From NCBI GenBank assembly GCA_016194635.1, contig JACQBC010000010.1:124001-188000 (forward strand): DNA of 64,000 nucleotides. Direction: 5' to 3'. The notes beneath the pieces are model-generated. The model was given only the letters and a program-made list of their open reading frames with translations. It was not told the origin of the DNA and made no database searches. The stretch's first letter is position 1; each line of letters opens with the position of its first letter. Shown here piece by piece: positions 45,659 to 57,545 of the stretch. The position numbers and the translations under genes were made by a program. This DNA comes from Gammaproteobacteria bacterium (GTDB lineage Bacteria; Pseudomonadota; Gammaproteobacteria; UBA6429; Thiohalophilaceae).

Positions 45659-48600
45659 CTATCCTTTGGGTGGATGGTAACCGCTGGCGTGCGTGGTCTG
45701 CTCTACCGAACCGCGGTGCCAGAGACGTAGACAGCGGAGACGAAAACGATCAAGGTACAGGTATACCACCGGCGTGGTGTAGAGCGTCAACAATTGACTC
45801 ACGATGAGCCCGCCGACAATGGCGACCCCCAGCGGACGGCGCAGCTCCGCGCCTTCCCCAAACCCAATCGCCAGCGGCATCGCGCCGAGCAATGCCGCCA
45901 GGGTCGTCATCATGATGGGTCGAAACCGCAGTAGACAGGCTTGGAAGATCGCCTGCTCCGGCGGCAGGCCGAAGCGGCGTTCGGCATCGAGGGCAACGTC
46001 GATCATCATAATGGCGTTCTTCTTGACAATGCCTATTAATAGAATCACGCCAATCAGCGCAATAACACTGAACTCGATGTGAAACACCAATAACGCCAGC
46101 ACCGCCCCCACCCCTGCCGACGGTAAAGTGGAAAGAATGGTGATCGGATGCACGTAGCTCTCGTATAGCATGCCCAGCACAATATAAACCGTCAGCAGAG
46201 CTGCCAGGATCAACCACGGTTGGCTGTCGAGCGAATCTTTAAAGGCACGCGCCGTGCCTTGGAAACTACCATGGATCGACGTCGGCACACCGATACGATC
46301 GAGCGTATCCTGGATCGCGCGGGTTGCGCTCGAGAGCGAAACCCCAAGCGGCAAATTGAAGGCCACCGTGCTCGCCACAAACTGGCCCTGGTGATTCACG
46401 CCCAGCGGTGCATTGCTAGCTTCGTAGTGTGTAAACGCCGCCAGCGGTACTTGCACGCCACTGGCGGTCGTGACGTAAACACTATTCAGTGCAGCGGGAC
46501 TTTGCCAATATTGTGGCGCGGCTTCCATCACCACGTGGTACTGGTTCAAGGGATTGTAAATCGTGGCAACCTGGCGCTGACTAAACGCATCGTTCAAGGT
46601 CGCGTCGATCAATTTAGGCGTCACCCCCAGGCGCGCAGCGCTGTCGCGGTCAACCACCAGGGTTGTTTGCAAACCCTTGTCCTGCTGATCGGTATTCACA
46701 TCCGTCAGCTCCGGCAATTGCGCTAGGGCGTGTTGGATACGCGGCCCCCAGACGCGGAGTTGATCGATCTCGTCGGCTTGTAATGTGTACTGGTATTGCG
46801 CATTATTCGGTCGCCCACCCATACGAATATCTTGGGCTGACTGTAAAAACAAGGTTGCACCGGGTTCACGGGCGAGCTTGCCCCGCAACCGGGCAATCAC
46901 TTGATCCGCGGAAAGCTGGCGTTCTTTAAGCGGCTTGAGTGACACAAACATAAATCCCGAGTTCACCCGCGAACCACCGGTGAAACCGACGACGTTTTCG
47001 ACCGCCGGGTCCTGGTGGATAATTTCAGTGAAACTGGCCAGCTTCTGGCGCATCAACTGAAAAGAAATGCTTTGATCACCCTGGATATTGCCGATCAGCC
47101 GTCCCGTGTCCTGTTGCGGGAAAAACCCCTTAGGAACGATCACATAGAGGTAAACATTCAGGCCAACCGTACCGGCAAGAAGTAACACCATGAAACGACC
47201 GTGCCGCAGTGCCCAGGTCAGCGAGCGTTCATAATAACCCAGTAACCCGGCAAACAAGCGTTCACTGCTGCGGTAAAAACGGCCGTGCACGCGGGCCGAA
47301 TCCGGCCGCAACAACCGCGCGCACAACATCGGGGTGGTGGTAAGCGATACCAACAGCGACACGAGAATCGCGATCGATAGGGTTACCGCGAATTCGCGAA
47401 ATAACCGCCCGACGATACCCCCCATCAGCAGAATCGGAACAAACACCGCGATCAGTGAGACACTCATCGATAACACCGTAAATCCCACCTCACGCGCCCC
47501 ACGAAGCGCGGCCTGCAGTGGCGCCATGCCTGTTTCGATGTGTCGTGAGATATTTTCCAGCACCACAATCGCATCGTCGACCACGAATCCCGTGGCGATG
47601 GTGAGCGCCATGAGGGATAGGGTATCCAGGCTATACCCCGCGAAATACATCACCCCAAAGGTACCGAGCAATGAAACCGGTACCACCACACTCGGGATAA
47701 AGGTCGCGCGCGCGTTGCGCAGGAACAAGAACACGACCAAGATGACCAAGGCCGTCGACATGAGCAGTGCGCGTTCCACATCGTGCAGCGAAGCACGGAT
47801 AGTAGATGTACGATCAAGCGGGATCGTGAGGTCGATCGCCGCGGGGATCGAAGCGCGCAACGCCGGCAGCAAAGCCCGGACACGCTCAACCGTTTCGATG
47901 ATGTTGGCGCCGGGCTGTTTGTATAAAATCACCAGTATCGCCGGTTTGCCGTTGGCCAAACCCGCGTTGCGTAGATCCTGCACCGAGTCGTTCACCTGCG
48001 CGACGTCGGACAAACGCACCGCCGTGCCGTGACGATAACTTACCACCAGCGGCAAATACTCCGCGGCTTTCTTGGCCTGGTCATTGCTATAAATCTGCCA
48101 GTGGCGGTCGCCGTCCTCTACTGCGCCCTTGGGACGATTGGCGTTGGTCGCGGTGATGGCGTTACGCACTGTCTCCAACCCAATGCCGTATTTATTCAGT
48201 GCCTGCGGGTTTAATTCCACCCGTACCGCGGGCAAGGCGCTGCCACCCACCTGCGCCTGCCCAATACCTTGCAGCTGCGACAATTTCTGCGCAATGACGC
48301 TATCGGCCGCATCGTACATCTGGCCCTGTGTCATCGTATTTGAAGTTAGCGCCAGAATCATGATCGGCGCATCAGCCGGATTGATCTTACGGTAGGTTGG
48401 ATTGCTCGGCAGTCCCGTGGGTAACAGAGTCCGCGCGGCATTGATTGCCGCCTGCACGTCACGGGCGGCGCCATCGATATCACGGTTAAGGTCAAACTGT
48501 AGGATTACCCGGGTTGAACCCAGTGAACTGGACGAGGTCATTTCCGTGATCCCCGCGATTCGACCCAACGATCGTTCCAGCGGTGTCGCGACCGTGGCCG

Positions 48601-48778
48601 CCATGGTTTCAGGGCTGGCCCCTGGTAATGCGGCTTGCACCACGATGGTGGGAAACTCAACTTGCGGTAACGGCGCCACCGGCAACAGATTAAACGCCAC
48701 CACCCCGGCCAGCGTCACGCCCAAGGTAAGCAGGGTTGTAGCCACCGGGCGATGGATAAAGGGCGCGGAAAAATTCAT
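45659..48778 (-). CDS. RND multidrug efflux permease, MdtC-like
   Basis: A 1039-residue inner-membrane proton-driven pump of the AcrB/MdtBC family with 12 membrane helices and two large periplasmic loops. It starts [20 protein letters not shown]. Helix 4 has [20 protein letters not shown], whose two aspartates relay protons. Other family marks are [20 protein letters not shown] near residue 55 and [20 protein letters not shown] near residue 910. Its start overlaps the upstream pump gene by 4 bases (ATGA), so the two permeases are translated together and probably form a mixed trimer, as MdtB and MdtC do. Confidence 0.93.
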   Translation of the reverse strand: MNFSAPFIHRPVATTLLTLGVTLAGVVAFNLLPVAPLPQVEFPTIVVQAALPGASPETMAATVATPLERSLGRIAGITEMTSSSSLGSTRVILQFDLNRDIDGAARDVQAAINAARTLLPTGLPSNPTYRKINPADAPIMILALTSNTMTQGQMYDAADSVIAQKLSQLQGIGQAQVGGSALPAVRVELNPQALNKYGIGLETVRNAITATNANRPKGAVEDGDRHWQIYSNDQAKKAAEYLPLVVSYRHGTAVRLSDVAQVNDSVQDLRNAGLANGKPAILVILYKQPGANIIETVERVRALLPALRASIPAAIDLTIPLDRTSTIRASLHDVERALLMSTALVILVVFLFLRNARATFIPSVVVPVSLLGTFGVMYFAGYSLDTLSLMALTIATGFVVDDAIVVLENISRHIETGMAPLQAALRGAREVGFTVLSMSVSLIAVFVPILLMGGIVGRLFREFAVTLSIAILVSLLVSLTTTPMLCARLLRPDSARVHGRFYRSSERLFAGLLGYYERSLTWALRHGRFMVLLLAGTVGLNVYLYVIVPKGFFPQQDTGRLIGNIQGDQSISFQLMRQKLASFTEIIHQDPAVENVVGFTGGSRVNSGFMFVSLKPLKERQLSADQVIARLRGKLAREPGATLFLQSAQDIRMGGRPNNAQYQYTLQADEIDQLRVWGPRIQHALAQLPELTDVNTDQQDKGLQTTLVVDRDSAARLGVTPKLIDATLNDAFSQRQVATIYNPLNQYHVVMEAAPQYWQSPAALNSVYVTTASGVQVPLAAFTHYEASNAPLGVNHQGQFVASTVAFNLPLGVSLSSATRAIQDTLDRIGVPTSIHGSFQGTARAFKDSLDSQPWLILAALLTVYIVLGMLYESYVHPITILSTLPSAGVGAVLALLVFHIEFSVIALIGVILLIGIVKKNAIMMIDVALDAERRFGLPPEQAIFQACLLRFRPIMMTTLAALLGAMPLAIGFGEGAELRRPLGVAIVGGLIVSQLLTLYTTPVVYLYLDRFRLRCLRLWHRGSVEQTTHASGYHPPKG

Positions 48779-51700
48779 GGAGGCGCTGCCTTAAACTCCG
48801 ACCTGCTCACGGCCTCCGTCTGACGCGCCCTAAAACGCCGTGCGAGCCGATCAAAGGCCAGATAAATCACCGGGGTGGTAAACAATGTCAGTACCTGACT
48901 GACCAGCAAGCCGCCCACCATGGTGATACCTAACGGCTGCCGCAACTCAGAACCCACGCCACGGCCCAGCATCAACGGCAACGCGGCTAATAACGCCGCC
49001 AAGGTTGTCATTAAGATCGGCCGGAAACGCAGCAAGCACGCCTGGTAAATCGCCTCACGCGGGGTTTTGCCTTCCCGTCGTTCGGCATCGAGCGCGAAAT
49101 CGATCATCATGATGGCGTTCTTCTTGACGATACCGATCAGCAAAATGATGCCGATAATGGCGATAATCCCCAGATCGTTACCCGACAACAGCAGCGCCAA
49201 CAACGCCCCCACCCCGGCCGAAGGCAAGGTAGATAGGATAGTGATAGGATGGATATAACTTTCATAAAGCGCGCCGAGCAAAATATACATGGTCACGATG
49301 GCGGCCAGTATCAGCAGCAAGGTATTGACCAGCGACGATTGGAACGCCAGCGCCGCCCCCTGAAAGCTGGTCTGGGCACTCGCCGGTAAACCGATGCCCT
49401 GTTCCGCCAAATGGATGGCATCCACCGCCTCCCCGAGCGACGCCCCTGCTGCCAGGTTGAATGAAATCGTGACGGCTGGAAACTGGCCGAGGTGATTGAT
49501 CAGCAGCGGCGTTGGCCGTTCGCTGACATGTGCGAAGGTGCTCAAACGGATCGGTGGACCACTCGCCGAAGGCACATAGATATTCGTTAACGCGTCAAGT
49601 CCTTGCTGCAATCCGGGTTGGACTTCAAGCACCACCCGATACTGATTAGATTGGGTAAAGATCGTGGAGATTAGCCGCTGGCCAAAAGCACTATATAAAG
49701 CGTTGTCGATGGCGGCCGGGGTAATGCCGAAGCGGCTGGCGGTATCGCGATCGATCTCGATAAACGCCTGCAGTCCCTGATCTTGTAAATCACTCGTCAC
49801 ATCAACCAATGACGGTAACTGGCGCAACCGCTCGACAAGCTTGGGGACCCAGGCACTGAGTTGGTCGGCGTTGGCATCCTCGACGCTGAACTGATATTGC
49901 GTGCGGCTGACCCGATCACCGATAGTAAGATCCTGTACCGGTTGCATATAAAGTGAAATGCCTTGCAGCGATGCCAATTTCGACTGCAAACGTCGGATCA
50001 CGTCCACGGCGCGGATCTGGCGTTGCGACAAGGGTTTGAGGTTGATCATGATGCGTCCGCTATTGAGTGTACTGTTAATTCCATCAACACCAATAAACGA
50101 TGTCAGGCTTTCGACCGCGGGGTCTTGGAGAATCACCTTGGCGAGTGCCTGCTGTTTGTCGGCCATGGCGGCAAACGAAATCGATTGCGCGGCCTCTGAA
50201 ATACCCTGGATCACGCCGGTATCCTGTACCGGAAAAAATCCTTTGGGTATGAACATATATAACAGTACGGTAAGCACTAAGGTGCCGATTGCGACCAATA
50301 ACGTCGCCGCTTGGCGATCCAAGACCCACGTGAGCATGCGCGCGTAGCGCTGAATCAGCTTATCAAAGAACTGCCCACTGGCACGATAAAACCGCCCCTG
50401 TTGTGCGTCGGGGATATGACGTAACCACTTGGAGCACATCATCGGTGTCAGCGTCAGTGAAACCAAGGCCGAGATCAGAATCGCTACCGCGAGGGTAATG
50501 GCGAATTCACGAAACAACCGACCCACCACGTCCCCCATGAACAACAAGGGGATAAGCACCGCAATCAACGAGAAGGTCAACGATATAATCGTAAAACCGA
50601 TCTGCTCGGCACCTTTGAGCGCAGCCTGGAGCGGTGAATCGCCTTGCTCAATATAGCGAGCGATGTTCTCGATCATCACGATCGCGTCGTCAACCACGAA
50701 ACCGGTCGCAATGGTCAAGGCCATGAGCGTGAGGTTGTTGATACTGAACCCGGCCAAATACATCACCCCGAAGGTTCCCACTAACGACAGCGGCACCGCC
50801 ACGCTTGGAATGACCGTGGCCGAGAGATTACGTAAGAACAGGAAAATCACCATCACCACCAAGACTACCGCCAGGAACAATTCAAACTGCACGTCCTTGA
50901 CCGAAGCACGAACCGTCACCGTCCGATCAGTGAGCAGGGAGAGGCTCACCGCGCCGGGCAGAGTCGCCTGAAGCTGCGGTAACAATTGTTTGACACGGTT
51001 GGCCACCTCAATGACATTGGCGCCCGGTTGCCGTTGAATGTTGATAATCACCGCCGGGGTCGTATTGGCCCAGGCGGCAAGCCGCGCATTTTCGGCCCCC
51101 TCCACCACTTCGGCCACATCTCCCAGACGGATCGGGCTGCCATTGCGGAAGGCGACGATCAGCCGTCGATATTCGTCGGCGGACTTGAGTTGATCATTGG
51201 CATCGATGGTGGACGCACGGCTCGGGCCATCGAAACTGCCCTTGGCCTGGTTCACATTGGCGTTGCCGATAGCAGACCGCAGATCCTCAAGACTCATTCC
51301 ATAGGCTGCCAGGGTGTTCGGATTAACCTGCACCCGGACCGCCGGCCGTTGTCCACCGCTTAGACTCACCAGTCCTACCCCCGGCAGTTGTGAAATTTTT
51401 TGCGCCAAACGCGTATCGACGAGATCTTCAACCTTCGGTAACGGCAAGGTTGGCGCGGTCACCGCCAAGGTCAGGATCGGGGCATCGGCGGGGTTGACCT
51501 TGTTGTAGATCGGTGGCATCGGCAGATCCACCGGCAGCAAGTTACCCGCCGCGTTGATCGCCGCCTGCACTTCTTGTTCAGCGATGTCGAGACTGAGATC
51601 AAGGCTGAATTGCAAGGTGATCACGGAGGCGCCGCCGGAACTTGTCGAGGACATTTGGTTCAGCCCCGGCATCTGGCCGAATTGACGCTCCAGCGGCGCG

Positions 51701-51891
51701 GTGATCAAGGAGGTCATTACGTCGGGACTGGCGCCGGGGTAAAGGGTGACTACTTGAATGGTCGGATAATCCACCTCCGGTAACGCGGCCAGCGGCAACA
51801 ACCGATATGCAATGCTGCCCGCCAGTAGAATGGCGGCCATGAGCAGTGAGGTGGCGACCGGCCGCAGAATGAAGGGACGCGAAGGATTCAC
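48775..51891 (-). CDS. RND multidrug efflux permease, MdtB-like
   Basis: A 1038-residue pump protein paralogous to the next gene. Conserved parts are [20 protein letters not shown] at the N-terminus, [40 protein letters not shown] with the proton-relay aspartates, and [21 protein letters not shown] chose the GTG at 51889-51891 (VNPSRPFIL), which matches the family start and lies 13 bases after the adaptor gene stop. The open frame extends 63 codons further upstream over the adaptor gene but looks unlike the family there. Two adjacent non-identical RND genes with one adaptor are the MdtABC arrangement. Confidence 0.93.
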   Translation of the reverse strand: MNPSRPFILRPVATSLLMAAILLAGSIAYRLLPLAALPEVDYPTIQVVTLYPGASPDVMTSLITAPLERQFGQMPGLNQMSSTSSGGASVITLQFSLDLSLDIAEQEVQAAINAAGNLLPVDLPMPPIYNKVNPADAPILTLAVTAPTLPLPKVEDLVDTRLAQKISQLPGVGLVSLSGGQRPAVRVQVNPNTLAAYGMSLEDLRSAIGNANVNQAKGSFDGPSRASTIDANDQLKSADEYRRLIVAFRNGSPIRLGDVAEVVEGAENARLAAWANTTPAVIINIQRQPGANVIEVANRVKQLLPQLQATLPGAVSLSLLTDRTVTVRASVKDVQFELFLAVVLVVMVIFLFLRNLSATVIPSVAVPLSLVGTFGVMYLAGFSINNLTLMALTIATGFVVDDAIVMIENIARYIEQGDSPLQAALKGAEQIGFTIISLTFSLIAVLIPLLFMGDVVGRLFREFAITLAVAILISALVSLTLTPMMCSKWLRHIPDAQQGRFYRASGQFFDKLIQRYARMLTWVLDRQAATLLVAIGTLVLTVLLYMFIPKGFFPVQDTGVIQGISEAAQSISFAAMADKQQALAKVILQDPAVESLTSFIGVDGINSTLNSGRIMINLKPLSQRQIRAVDVIRRLQSKLASLQGISLYMQPVQDLTIGDRVSRTQYQFSVEDANADQLSAWVPKLVERLRQLPSLVDVTSDLQDQGLQAFIEIDRDTASRFGITPAAIDNALYSAFGQRLISTIFTQSNQYRVVLEVQPGLQQGLDALTNIYVPSASGPPIRLSTFAHVSERPTPLLINHLGQFPAVTISFNLAAGASLGEAVDAIHLAEQGIGLPASAQTSFQGAALAFQSSLVNTLLLILAAIVTMYILLGALYESYIHPITILSTLPSAGVGALLALLLSGNDLGIIAIIGIILLIGIVKKNAIMMIDFALDAERREGKTPREAIYQACLLRFRPILMTTLAALLAALPLMLGRGVGSELRQPLGITMVGGLLVSQVLTLFTTPVIYLAFDRLARRFRARQTEAVSRSEFKAAPP

Positions 51892-51904
51892 ACGCGCGGA
51901 TCCG

Positions 51905-53221
51905 CTAAGGTGTATCGGCGGGTGCCGCGCGCCGGTGGTGCCCATCCGCGCGGCGCTGTGACGCGGTGTTGTTGGGTACCGGGGTTTGGCTCGCGGTGGG
52001 TATTGCTTCTGGCGCAATAAGCTCAACGGGCGCGGCCTCACGCAGTTTATCCGCACCGTCCACAACCACCTTGTCTCCAAGAGTTATACCGCTACGGATG
52101 GCGACGTTCTCCCCCTGGGTTGGGCCCAGTTGCACCGGCCGCAGGGTAACGGTGGCATCGGGTTTGACGACGTAAACATACGTCCCCTGGGTACCGCGCT
52201 GCACCGCGGCGCTGGGAATAAGCGTGACATTGTGAATAATATCCACCCGCAGGCGTACGTTCACGAACTGATTCGGAAAGAGGTTATTGTCAAGGTTGGA
52301 AAATTGCGCTTTGAGTTTGACACTGCCGGTGGTTGGATCAATTTGGTTATCCACGCTTAACAATTTACCGGTCGCCAGCACTGTCTTGCCCGCGCGATCG
52401 AAGGCCGTTACCAATAATCGGTTGCCTCGTTGTAATTGCTTCATCACCGCCGGTAGGCTGTCTTCCGGGATCGAGAATAATACGGTGATCGGTTGCAGCT
52501 GCGAAATAATCACCAGCCCGTTTGGATCCCCCGCGTGAACCATGTTGCCCGGATCCACCTGCCGCAAACCAACACGCCCACTCAAAGGCGCTGTAATCCG
52601 ACAGTAGGTAAGTTGCAGCTTGGCATTATCGATCTGACCCTGATCCACTTTTAGCGCCGCGTCGTATTGCCGCACCAAGGAGGCCTGAGTATCCAATTGT
52701 TGCTTGGCGATAGAATCCTCGGCAAATAATTGGGTATAGCGCGCCAGGTCGAGCTGGGCGTTCTGCAGTAAGGCTTGATCACGCGCCATTTGTCCTTGAA
52801 CCTGATCGAGCAGAACTTGGTAGGTCCGTGGATCGATCTCCGCCAATAGATCTCCCGCCTTGACCGTCTGCCCCTCGCGAAACAAAACCTTCATCAGCTG
52901 CCCGTCAATCCGGGTTTTGACTGTCACACTGATGGGGCTCACAGATCCCAGCCCGTCAAGATACACCTCCAGATCCCCTGCCGTTGCCGTCACCGCCCTT
53001 ACCGGTACCGCACGCACGGGCCCGTTGGGGTGGTTAGCAGCACGGTTTAATGATGCAGCGGATTTGGTTAGCACGGCGTAGATAATGACGCCGGTAAACA
53101 CCAACAGCAGCCACACTTGCCAACGCGCGAGCACGGCAAAAGCGTCCCTCCATCGCGATCGAGTGACTAACGTGACTTCAGTATTTGGATTCGGTATAGG
53201 CGCATTTCTGGTCATATTCAT
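51905..53221 (-). CDS. RND periplasmic adaptor (membrane fusion) protein, MdtA-like
   Basis: The periplasmic linker between pump and channel, about 439 residues. A membrane anchor ([20 protein letters not shown]) is followed by the barrel-sandwich lipoyl half ([20 protein letters not shown] and [19 protein letters not shown]) and an alpha-hairpin ([20 protein letters not shown]). The second lipoyl half is [20 protein letters not shown], and beta-barrel and C-terminal domains complete it ([20 protein letters not shown]). The start is uncertain: ATG codons at 53219-53221 and 53213-53215 suit the length, and the longer frame from 53302 adds residues unlike the family. It is the first gene of the efflux operon. 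Confidence 0.9.
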   Translation of the reverse strand: MNMTRNAPIPNPNTEVTLVTRSRWRDAFAVLARWQVWLLLVFTGVIIYAVLTKSAASLNRAANHPNGPVRAVPVRAVTATAGDLEVYLDGLGSVSPISVTVKTRIDGQLMKVLFREGQTVKAGDLLAEIDPRTYQVLLDQVQGQMARDQALLQNAQLDLARYTQLFAEDSIAKQQLDTQASLVRQYDAALKVDQGQIDNAKLQLTYCRITAPLSGRVGLRQVDPGNMVHAGDPNGLVIISQLQPITVLFSIPEDSLPAVMKQLQRGNRLLVTAFDRAGKTVLATGKLLSVDNQIDPTTGSVKLKAQFSNLDNNLFPNQFVNVRLRVDIIHNVTLIPSAAVQRGTQGTYVYVVKPDATVTLRPVQLGPTQGENVAIRSGITLGDKVVVDGADKLREAAPVELIAPEAIPTASQTPVPNNTASQRRADGHHRRAAPADTP

Positions 53222-53449
53222 CGCGTTCAACCCGGTGACAATCACTGCAAATGGGAAATATTCTGGGGTAGATCCACTGAACATTATAATAGGGTAAACC
53301 AAACTAAATATTGCACCCGTTACCTCAGCAGGTGTGTGACATGATCCCCCCCATCGAGTTCCAAAGGCCGCGTCGCGTATCAGAAAATTATGGTTTTGGT
53401 GTGGAGTAAAAGTATGCGCGCCTACACCGCGACAAAACCGTGTAAGTTC

Positions 53450-55417
53450 TCACGCGCCGGGTAGTTTGTTGTCAATAAACCGCGCCAATTCAATAACAGT
53501 TTGGTATTCAAATAAATCCGTCACATCAACTACGCCCGGGTAAATCTCGTCAATGCGCTGGTGGATTTCGGTAAGCGTTAGAGAGCTGATGCCCACCTCG
53601 AAGAAATTATCCGTGGCCGCAAGGGTATTATGCTGTAGGGTATGGTGACATAGTTGCAGGATCGTTTGTGCGCTCGCGGTTAGCCCCGTCATGCCGGTTA
53701 GCTGGGACTGTTCTGATAGCAGTAGCTGCAGTTGCGCCAAAATCGCATCGTATTCACCCTGCGCGTAGCCATCACCGAGTAGCCGACGTTGTAACTTGCC
53801 ACTGGTGGTTTTGGGGATACGCTGTACGGGGATCACGTGGCATACCTCCAAACCGGTTTGTTGGTTCACATGGCGGGTAATATCCCGCGCGATCCCAACA
53901 AAATCCGCGAGCCCGGCACGAAACAGTACAAACAGGATCAATTCGTCGGCGTCGGCACGATCCCGACGCACGCCGCAGGCAACCACTTTACCCAATTCAA
54001 GCTCGGGCAGTTGCAAGGCCACGGCTTCAATATCATGCGGGTAATAATTCAACCCGTTGGCAAAAATAATGTCCTTGTGCCGGCCGGTAATGACTAATTC
54101 GTGCTGCTCGGTGAGAAAACCCAAATCGCCGGTGTTTAACCATCCCTCCGCGGTTAACGCCTGGCGATTGGATTCTTCATCCAAATAATAACCGTGTGTC
54201 ACGCTTGGCCCTTTGATCTGCACCTGCCCTATGGCAAAGGCGGGTAAAGAATGGTTGTCTTGAGCGGTGATTTTGACCTGCATATCCCGCACTGCCCGGC
54301 CTTCGATCGCAAAGCCCACTGCGTTCGGATCATCATGACTGATAATGCGCACCCTATCCCCCAGCCGCATCGCGTGCCGATCCAGGAACACTTTACGGTA
54401 TTCCTGCCCAACCGGCGGAAACGCGACGGCCAAGGTAGCCTCGGCCAAGCCGTATACGGTGAACAGGGTGTTGCGGCGTAATTTATACTTTGCCATAGCG
54501 CTGAGGAATTGTTCACACAACTCAACCGAGATCGGCTCGGCACCGTTATAAATAACACGCAGCCGCGACAGGTCCAGGCCGTCGAGGGTTTTATCCCCCA
54601 GGGCTTTTAAATAATGTTTATATCCAAAGTTGGGTGAACAGGTCACGGTGGCCTTGCACTCGCTCACCTTTTCCATCCATAACAAGGGGCGGCGGCTAAA
54701 CAAATCGGTCGGCATCAAACACTGCGACATGCCCGCCACGATCATATTTAAGTGGAACCCTAACAGACCCATGTCGTGGGTTAAGGGCATCCAACTTAAA
54801 CTGATATCCTCGGATGTATAATTAGCCCCGGCCGCAATCGCCTCGAGGTTGTTGATAATATTGGCGTGGCTCAGCATCACGCCTTTGGGTTCGCTGGTCG
54901 ACCCGGATGAAAACTGAATAAAACACAGATCCGCGGCGGTGGCGTTATGTATCCGGCCGCGTTGCCCATGGGCATGGATTAAATTCGCCAATAAGGTTTT
55001 ATGCCGTAACACAGCCAACGATTCTTGTAAGTTGTGCTGTTCGGCATAACGTTGCAGACGTTCAAGAGTATCTTCACTGGTATACAAATGGGGTCGTTCG
55101 AGTTTATTAAAGATCCGGAATAATTTGCCGCGGTGCTCATCGTTGATCCCCACCGCCACGGGTACCGGGATAATCCCGCCCAGGACACAGGCCCAGAAGG
55201 CTTCAATAAACGTTTGGTTGTTTTTATGTAAAATAATCAGCTGATCGCCGGCGCGCATCCCGGTTTCTTGGAAATCAAACAACAACATACTGGCCCGGTC
55301 ATACAGTTCCGCGTAACCCAGCGTACGCTGATCGTGTTTACCCTCGATAAAAAGGATCTGCCGATCTCGCTGTTTTTGATCCAACAAGGCGGCGCTTAAA
55401 GTGGGATAATGACTCAT
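53450..55417 (-). CDS. Fatty acyl-AMP ligase fused to an acyl carrier domain
   Basis: A 655-residue cytoplasmic protein. Residues 1-560 are an adenylate-forming enzyme: the A3 loop CFIQFSSGSTSEPKGVMLSH, ISLSWMPLTHDMGLLGFHLN (a FAAL-type motif), AEATLAVAFPP, and GWLNTGDLGFLTEQHELVIT. Residues 575-655 are a carrier domain with the phosphopantetheine serine in FFEVGISSLTLTEIHQRIDE. The DMGL motif points to a fatty acyl-AMP ligase that loads a fatty acid onto its own carrier domain without using CoA. It lies 3 bases after the P450 gene, so the pair probably oxidises or activates a long-chain acid for a lipid or small polyketide. No partner synthase lies nearby. Confidence 0.88.
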   Translation of the reverse strand: MSHYPTLSAALLDQKQRDRQILFIEGKHDQRTLGYAELYDRASMLLFDFQETGMRAGDQLIILHKNNQTFIEAFWACVLGGIIPVPVAVGINDEHRGKLFRIFNKLERPHLYTSEDTLERLQRYAEQHNLQESLAVLRHKTLLANLIHAHGQRGRIHNATAADLCFIQFSSGSTSEPKGVMLSHANIINNLEAIAAGANYTSEDISLSWMPLTHDMGLLGFHLNMIVAGMSQCLMPTDLFSRRPLLWMEKVSECKATVTCSPNFGYKHYLKALGDKTLDGLDLSRLRVIYNGAEPISVELCEQFLSAMAKYKLRRNTLFTVYGLAEATLAVAFPPVGQEYRKVFLDRHAMRLGDRVRIISHDDPNAVGFAIEGRAVRDMQVKITAQDNHSLPAFAIGQVQIKGPSVTHGYYLDEESNRQALTAEGWLNTGDLGFLTEQHELVITGRHKDIIFANGLNYYPHDIEAVALQLPELELGKVVACGVRRDRADADELILFVLFRAGLADFVGIARDITRHVNQQTGLEVCHVIPVQRIPKTTSGKLQRRLLGDGYAQGEYDAILAQLQLLLSEQSQLTGMTGLTASAQTILQLCHHTLQHNTLAATDNFFEVGISSLTLTEIHQRIDEIYPGVVDVTDLFEYQTVIELARFIDNKLPGA

Positions 55418-55420
55418 TGA

Positions 55421-56728
55421 TTAACGCTCATGAATGCGCATCATAAGAGGGTGTTTACTCCGTAAATTAACTTCCGGGGCCAATTCTACAACTCGCTCGC
55501 CCAGATATTCCATGCGAAAGTGTCTGCCCATCAGCCCAAAATGTAATTGCGCCTCGACCAAGGCGAAAAAATCTCCGATACAGCGGCGCGGCCCGGCAGA
55601 AAAAGGAATATAAACGAATTTATGCCGCGCCTTGATCGCCGCCTCGCTAAAACGCGCAGGATCAAACAACTCCGGCTGGGGCCAGAACTGCGGCAAGCGG
55701 TGTAAATAATACGGCGAAATAAATATGTCCGCGCCCGCGGGTATGACATAGTCGCCAAGCCTATCCTCGCCCAGCGCCTTGCGGCTGTACAACCATACCG
55801 GTGGATAAAGTCGCAGTACCTCTTCGATAATTTGGCGGCTGTAATCTAATTCCGGCAAATGTAAATACTCGGGGGCAGCGGAAAAACTTGCCGCGTCAAT
55901 TTCTGCGTAAAAACGCGCGGCAATCTCAGGATAGACAGCCAGTACATACCAGGTCCAATTCATTGTTGTGGCCGAGGTCTCTGAACCCGCAACGATCAAG
56001 GTCATCACTTCGTCGATCAGTTCCTTATCCAACATAGCGCTGCGGCTGTCTTTATCGGTTGTGGCGAGCATGATCCCAAGAAAATCCTGTTTGGACCGCT
56101 TTGATTGGCGGCGGCGCGCGATCACCTCGGCCACGAGTTTGGTCAAGGCGCGGAATTTAACCGCCAGTTTAAGATCGCGACGGTTGTCGTCAACCAAACA
56201 GGCAAATGGGTTAGTGCCCTGTTCCGCCAGTAAACGATCAAAATCATCACTGAAGATGGCGCGTAACACGATCTCCAGGGCCAAGTCGTTGGTCGCCGCC
56301 GTAATATTTACCACCTCATGATTCCTGGCCGAATCCTGCCAGCGCGCTAACAATCGCAGGTTGATGTGTTTGATTTCATCCGCCAGCCCGGCGATAACAC
56401 TGCGGTCGAATGCCGGTTGCACCCGACGCCGTTGCCGCCGCCAGAACGGCCCATCGCTGACGATAATGCCATTGCCCAATAACATTTTGACGCGTTCAAA
56501 TCCCACGCCCTTGTGATAGTTAGCGTGATTGCCAACCAAAACATGTTTGACATAGTCCGGGTGATTCAGCACAAAGGTCGGCGCCTTGCGTTGCTGCGGC
56601 TTGATATAAAGGATGTCTCCATACCCCACCCAATCACTCAAATGCGCGAAGCTGGCCGCATTGGTCTGCATGTCATAGGGTTCGGCCGGGCCGGGAGGTA
56701 ATGTAGAGGGAGTGGTGATCAACGTCAT
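55421..56728 (-). CDS. Cytochrome P450 monooxygenase
   Basis: A soluble 435-residue haem protein with all main P450 motifs. The oxygen-binding I-helix is LIVAGSETSATTMNWTWYVL, the ExxR is in QIIEEVLRLYPPVWLYSRKA, and the haem loop is YIPFSAGPRRCIGDFFALVE with the thiolate cysteine. The N-terminal region (VLVGNHANYHKGVGFERVKM, DGPFWRRQRRRVQPAFDRSV) resembles fatty-acid and CYP102- or CYP4-like hydroxylases. The gene ends 3 bases before the acyl-AMP ligase, which suggests a carrier-bound fatty acyl chain as substrate. The redox partner is not in the window. Confidence 0.93.
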   Translation of the reverse strand: MTLITTPSTLPPGPAEPYDMQTNAASFAHLSDWVGYGDILYIKPQQRKAPTFVLNHPDYVKHVLVGNHANYHKGVGFERVKMLLGNGIIVSDGPFWRRQRRRVQPAFDRSVIAGLADEIKHINLRLLARWQDSARNHEVVNITAATNDLALEIVLRAIFSDDFDRLLAEQGTNPFACLVDDNRRDLKLAVKFRALTKLVAEVIARRRQSKRSKQDFLGIMLATTDKDSRSAMLDKELIDEVMTLIVAGSETSATTMNWTWYVLAVYPEIAARFYAEIDAASFSAAPEYLHLPELDYSRQIIEEVLRLYPPVWLYSRKALGEDRLGDYVIPAGADIFISPYYLHRLPQFWPQPELFDPARFSEAAIKARHKFVYIPFSAGPRRCIGDFFALVEAQLHFGLMGRHFRMEYLGERVVELAPEVNLRSKHPLMMRIHER

Positions 56729-56838
56729 GGGATTTCTATCTGGTGATTGCCCTAATCCGGTGGATCCGTCAAACTAATCCCACCAGTTTACTACAGACCT
56801 CTCCCCCTGAACATTTAACCAGAATCGATTAAGCCCGC

Positions 56839-57519
56839 ATGCGCACCCTGACCTGGCCACGACGCTGGCTTTATGCCATTGCCACACCGCTGCTGCGCGC
56901 ACTACTCCGGCTGTTGTGGTCAACCTACCGCATCGTCAAGATTGAGGGACAGGCGTACTGGGAAACGTTAGCCGCCCAGGGTAAACCTTTTATCCCCTGT
57001 TATTGGCACCAACACCATTTCATCTGTGCGCAGTATTTGCGCCGCCTGTTATCCCACGGGGTTAAATTAGGATTTCTGATCAGTCCCTCGGTGGATGGCG
57101 AAGTACCCGCCAGAATCGCCGAGCACTGGGGCGCACAGGTGATACGCGGTTCTACCACTCGCAGCGGCGCGCAAGCGCTGCGCGCTATGTATCAACTGAT
57201 CGTAAAACAATCGGTTTGCCCCGTCACCACGTCCGATGGTCCGCAAGGGCCGTTGCAGGTATTTAAGCTGGGCGATATTCTTCTAGCGCAACTCACCCAG
57301 GCACCCTTGCTGCCCATGAGTTACGCAGCGGATCGTTATTGGCAATTACGCTCCTGGGATCGTTTTATCATCCCCAAACCTTTTGCGCGCATCGCGATCG
57401 ACATTGGTTGCGCCGTGACTATACCCAAGGGCATACTGGCGGAGGATCTGGAACCACAACGGTTACAATTAGAAAACACCCTCAAATCGCTTGCGCACAA
57501 CGCCAGCCAACAACTATAA
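56839..57519 (+). CDS. DUF374-type lysophospholipid acyltransferase family protein
   Basis: A 226-residue protein with a short N-terminal hydrophobic region and the LPLAT-like block ACYWHQHHF-style motif (here FIPCYWHQHHFICAQYLRR). Next come LGFLISPSVDGEVPARIAEH and VIRGSTTRSGAQALRAMY, then TTSDGPQGPLQVFKLGDIL, as in DUF374 proteins related to lipid A acyltransferases. It probably moves an acyl group to a membrane lipid or is a lipid-binding relative. It is divergent from the P450 gene, with 110 bases between, and is followed 26 bases later by the Hpt gene. The catalytic HX4D motif is not obvious, so activity is uncertain. Confidence 0.82.
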   Translation: MRTLTWPRRWLYAIATPLLRALLRLLWSTYRIVKIEGQAYWETLAAQGKPFIPCYWHQHHFICAQYLRRLLSHGVKLGFLISPSVDGEVPARIAEHWGAQVIRGSTTRSGAQALRAMYQLIVKQSVCPVTTSDGPQGPLQVFKLGDILLAQLTQAPLLPMSYAADRYWQLRSWDRFIIPKPFARIAIDIGCAVTIPKGILAEDLEPQRLQLENTLKSLAHNASQQL

Positions 57520-57545
57520 CCATCACCCGCCTGACAATTAACCCC

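Noticed and set aside
47334-48032. A 232-codon plus-strand frame inside the second RND permease gene
   Set aside because: Antisense to conserved pump sequence, with a Ser/Thr/Arg-rich product without motifs.
51892-52080. A 63-residue extension of the first RND permease
   Set aside because: It overlaps the 3' end of the adaptor gene in another frame and lacks the family pattern; the GTG at 51889-51891 fits.
57339-57545. N-terminal extension of the Hpt protein over the acyltransferase gene
   Set aside because: The added 69 residues overlap a conserved coding region in another frame; the ATG at 57546 gives a normal Hpt domain.
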